Positions 63,916-64,000 of a stretch of DNA of 64,000 nucleotides are shown here, piece by piece (position 1 is the stretch's first letter; every line of letters starts with the position of its first letter). The stretch comes from Leguminivora glycinivorella (taxonomy: Eukaryota > Arthropoda > Insecta > Lepidoptera > Tortricidae): positions 5,766,001 to 5,830,000 of the forward strand of contig NC_062996.1 in assembly GCF_023078275.1 (NCBI RefSeq). The letters run 5' to 3'. A program made the translations under genes and the position numbers. The notes beneath the pieces are model-generated. The model worked only from the letters and a program-made list of their open reading frames with translations, had not been told where the DNA came from and made no database searches.

Positions 63916-64000
63916 ATGGAATTACTATGAAATACTGAGGAGTGACGTCACGGTCATTTCATTTACTTTATATCTTTCTCTTTGACTTATTATATAGAAA

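Overview
The window looks like intergenic or intronic DNA from a moth or butterfly (Lepidoptera). The evidence is repeat content, not a host gene: short Helitrons with A|TC...CTAG|T ends, tRNA-derived SINEs, C-terminal scraps of several non-LTR retrotransposons with microsatellite tails, many hairpin MITEs, and a satellite carrying the insect telomere motif TTAGG. I found no protein-coding host gene I can support. Every long open frame is a shadow of a repeat or lies in AT-rich unrecognised sequence. The only recognisable coding is transposon-derived: LINE reverse-transcriptase C-termini and a frameshifted Harbinger transposase N-terminus.

Layout. 0-5.4 kb: Helitron, two adjacent LINE ends, RepA, RepB carrying a nested MITE, a hAT-type MITE with a perfect 8-bp target duplication, a tRNA-like sequence, and a LINE whose tail has grown into about 330 bp of (AAATT)n. 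5.4-13.6 kb: RepA/RepB copies, a TA-flanked MITE, a probable solo LTR inserted in a SINE, a MITE split by a LINE with a 13-bp duplication, a TTAA-ended element, RepE. 13.6-25 kb: RepD pair, two MITE-2 copies with 7-bp duplications, an inverted repeat pair (16.0/19.2 kb), RepC, SINEs, Helitrons, a 1.1-kb non-coding repeat (RepQ). 25.4-30.8 kb: two almost identical 219-bp GC-rich inverted repeats with a Harbinger transposase remnant just inside the left one. 30.8-43.9 kb: RepF with an embedded tRNA-like segment, RepE nested in RepD, a 965-bp element with 27-bp TIRs and TA duplication, LINE ends, an array with nuclear-receptor half-sites. 43.9-45.1 kb: 120-bp satellite. 45.1-50.3 kb: LINE tails, hairpin MITE, RepF, RepA, RepD. 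50.3-52.1 kb: 55-57-bp TTAGG-containing satellite broken by a LINE 3' end. 52-64 kb: MITEs, SINEs, Helitrons, LINE C-termini and an 850-bp element built from short iterated motifs.

Family names (RepA-RepF, RepK, RepL, RepQ, SINE1/2, MITE-1 to MITE-9) are mine and local to this window. Boundaries rest on copy-to-copy comparison by eye and may be off by tens of bases where only one copy is intact. The elements interact mainly by nesting, which gives a relative order of insertion at several sites. Superfamily names come from terminal sequences and duplication lengths, not from database searches.
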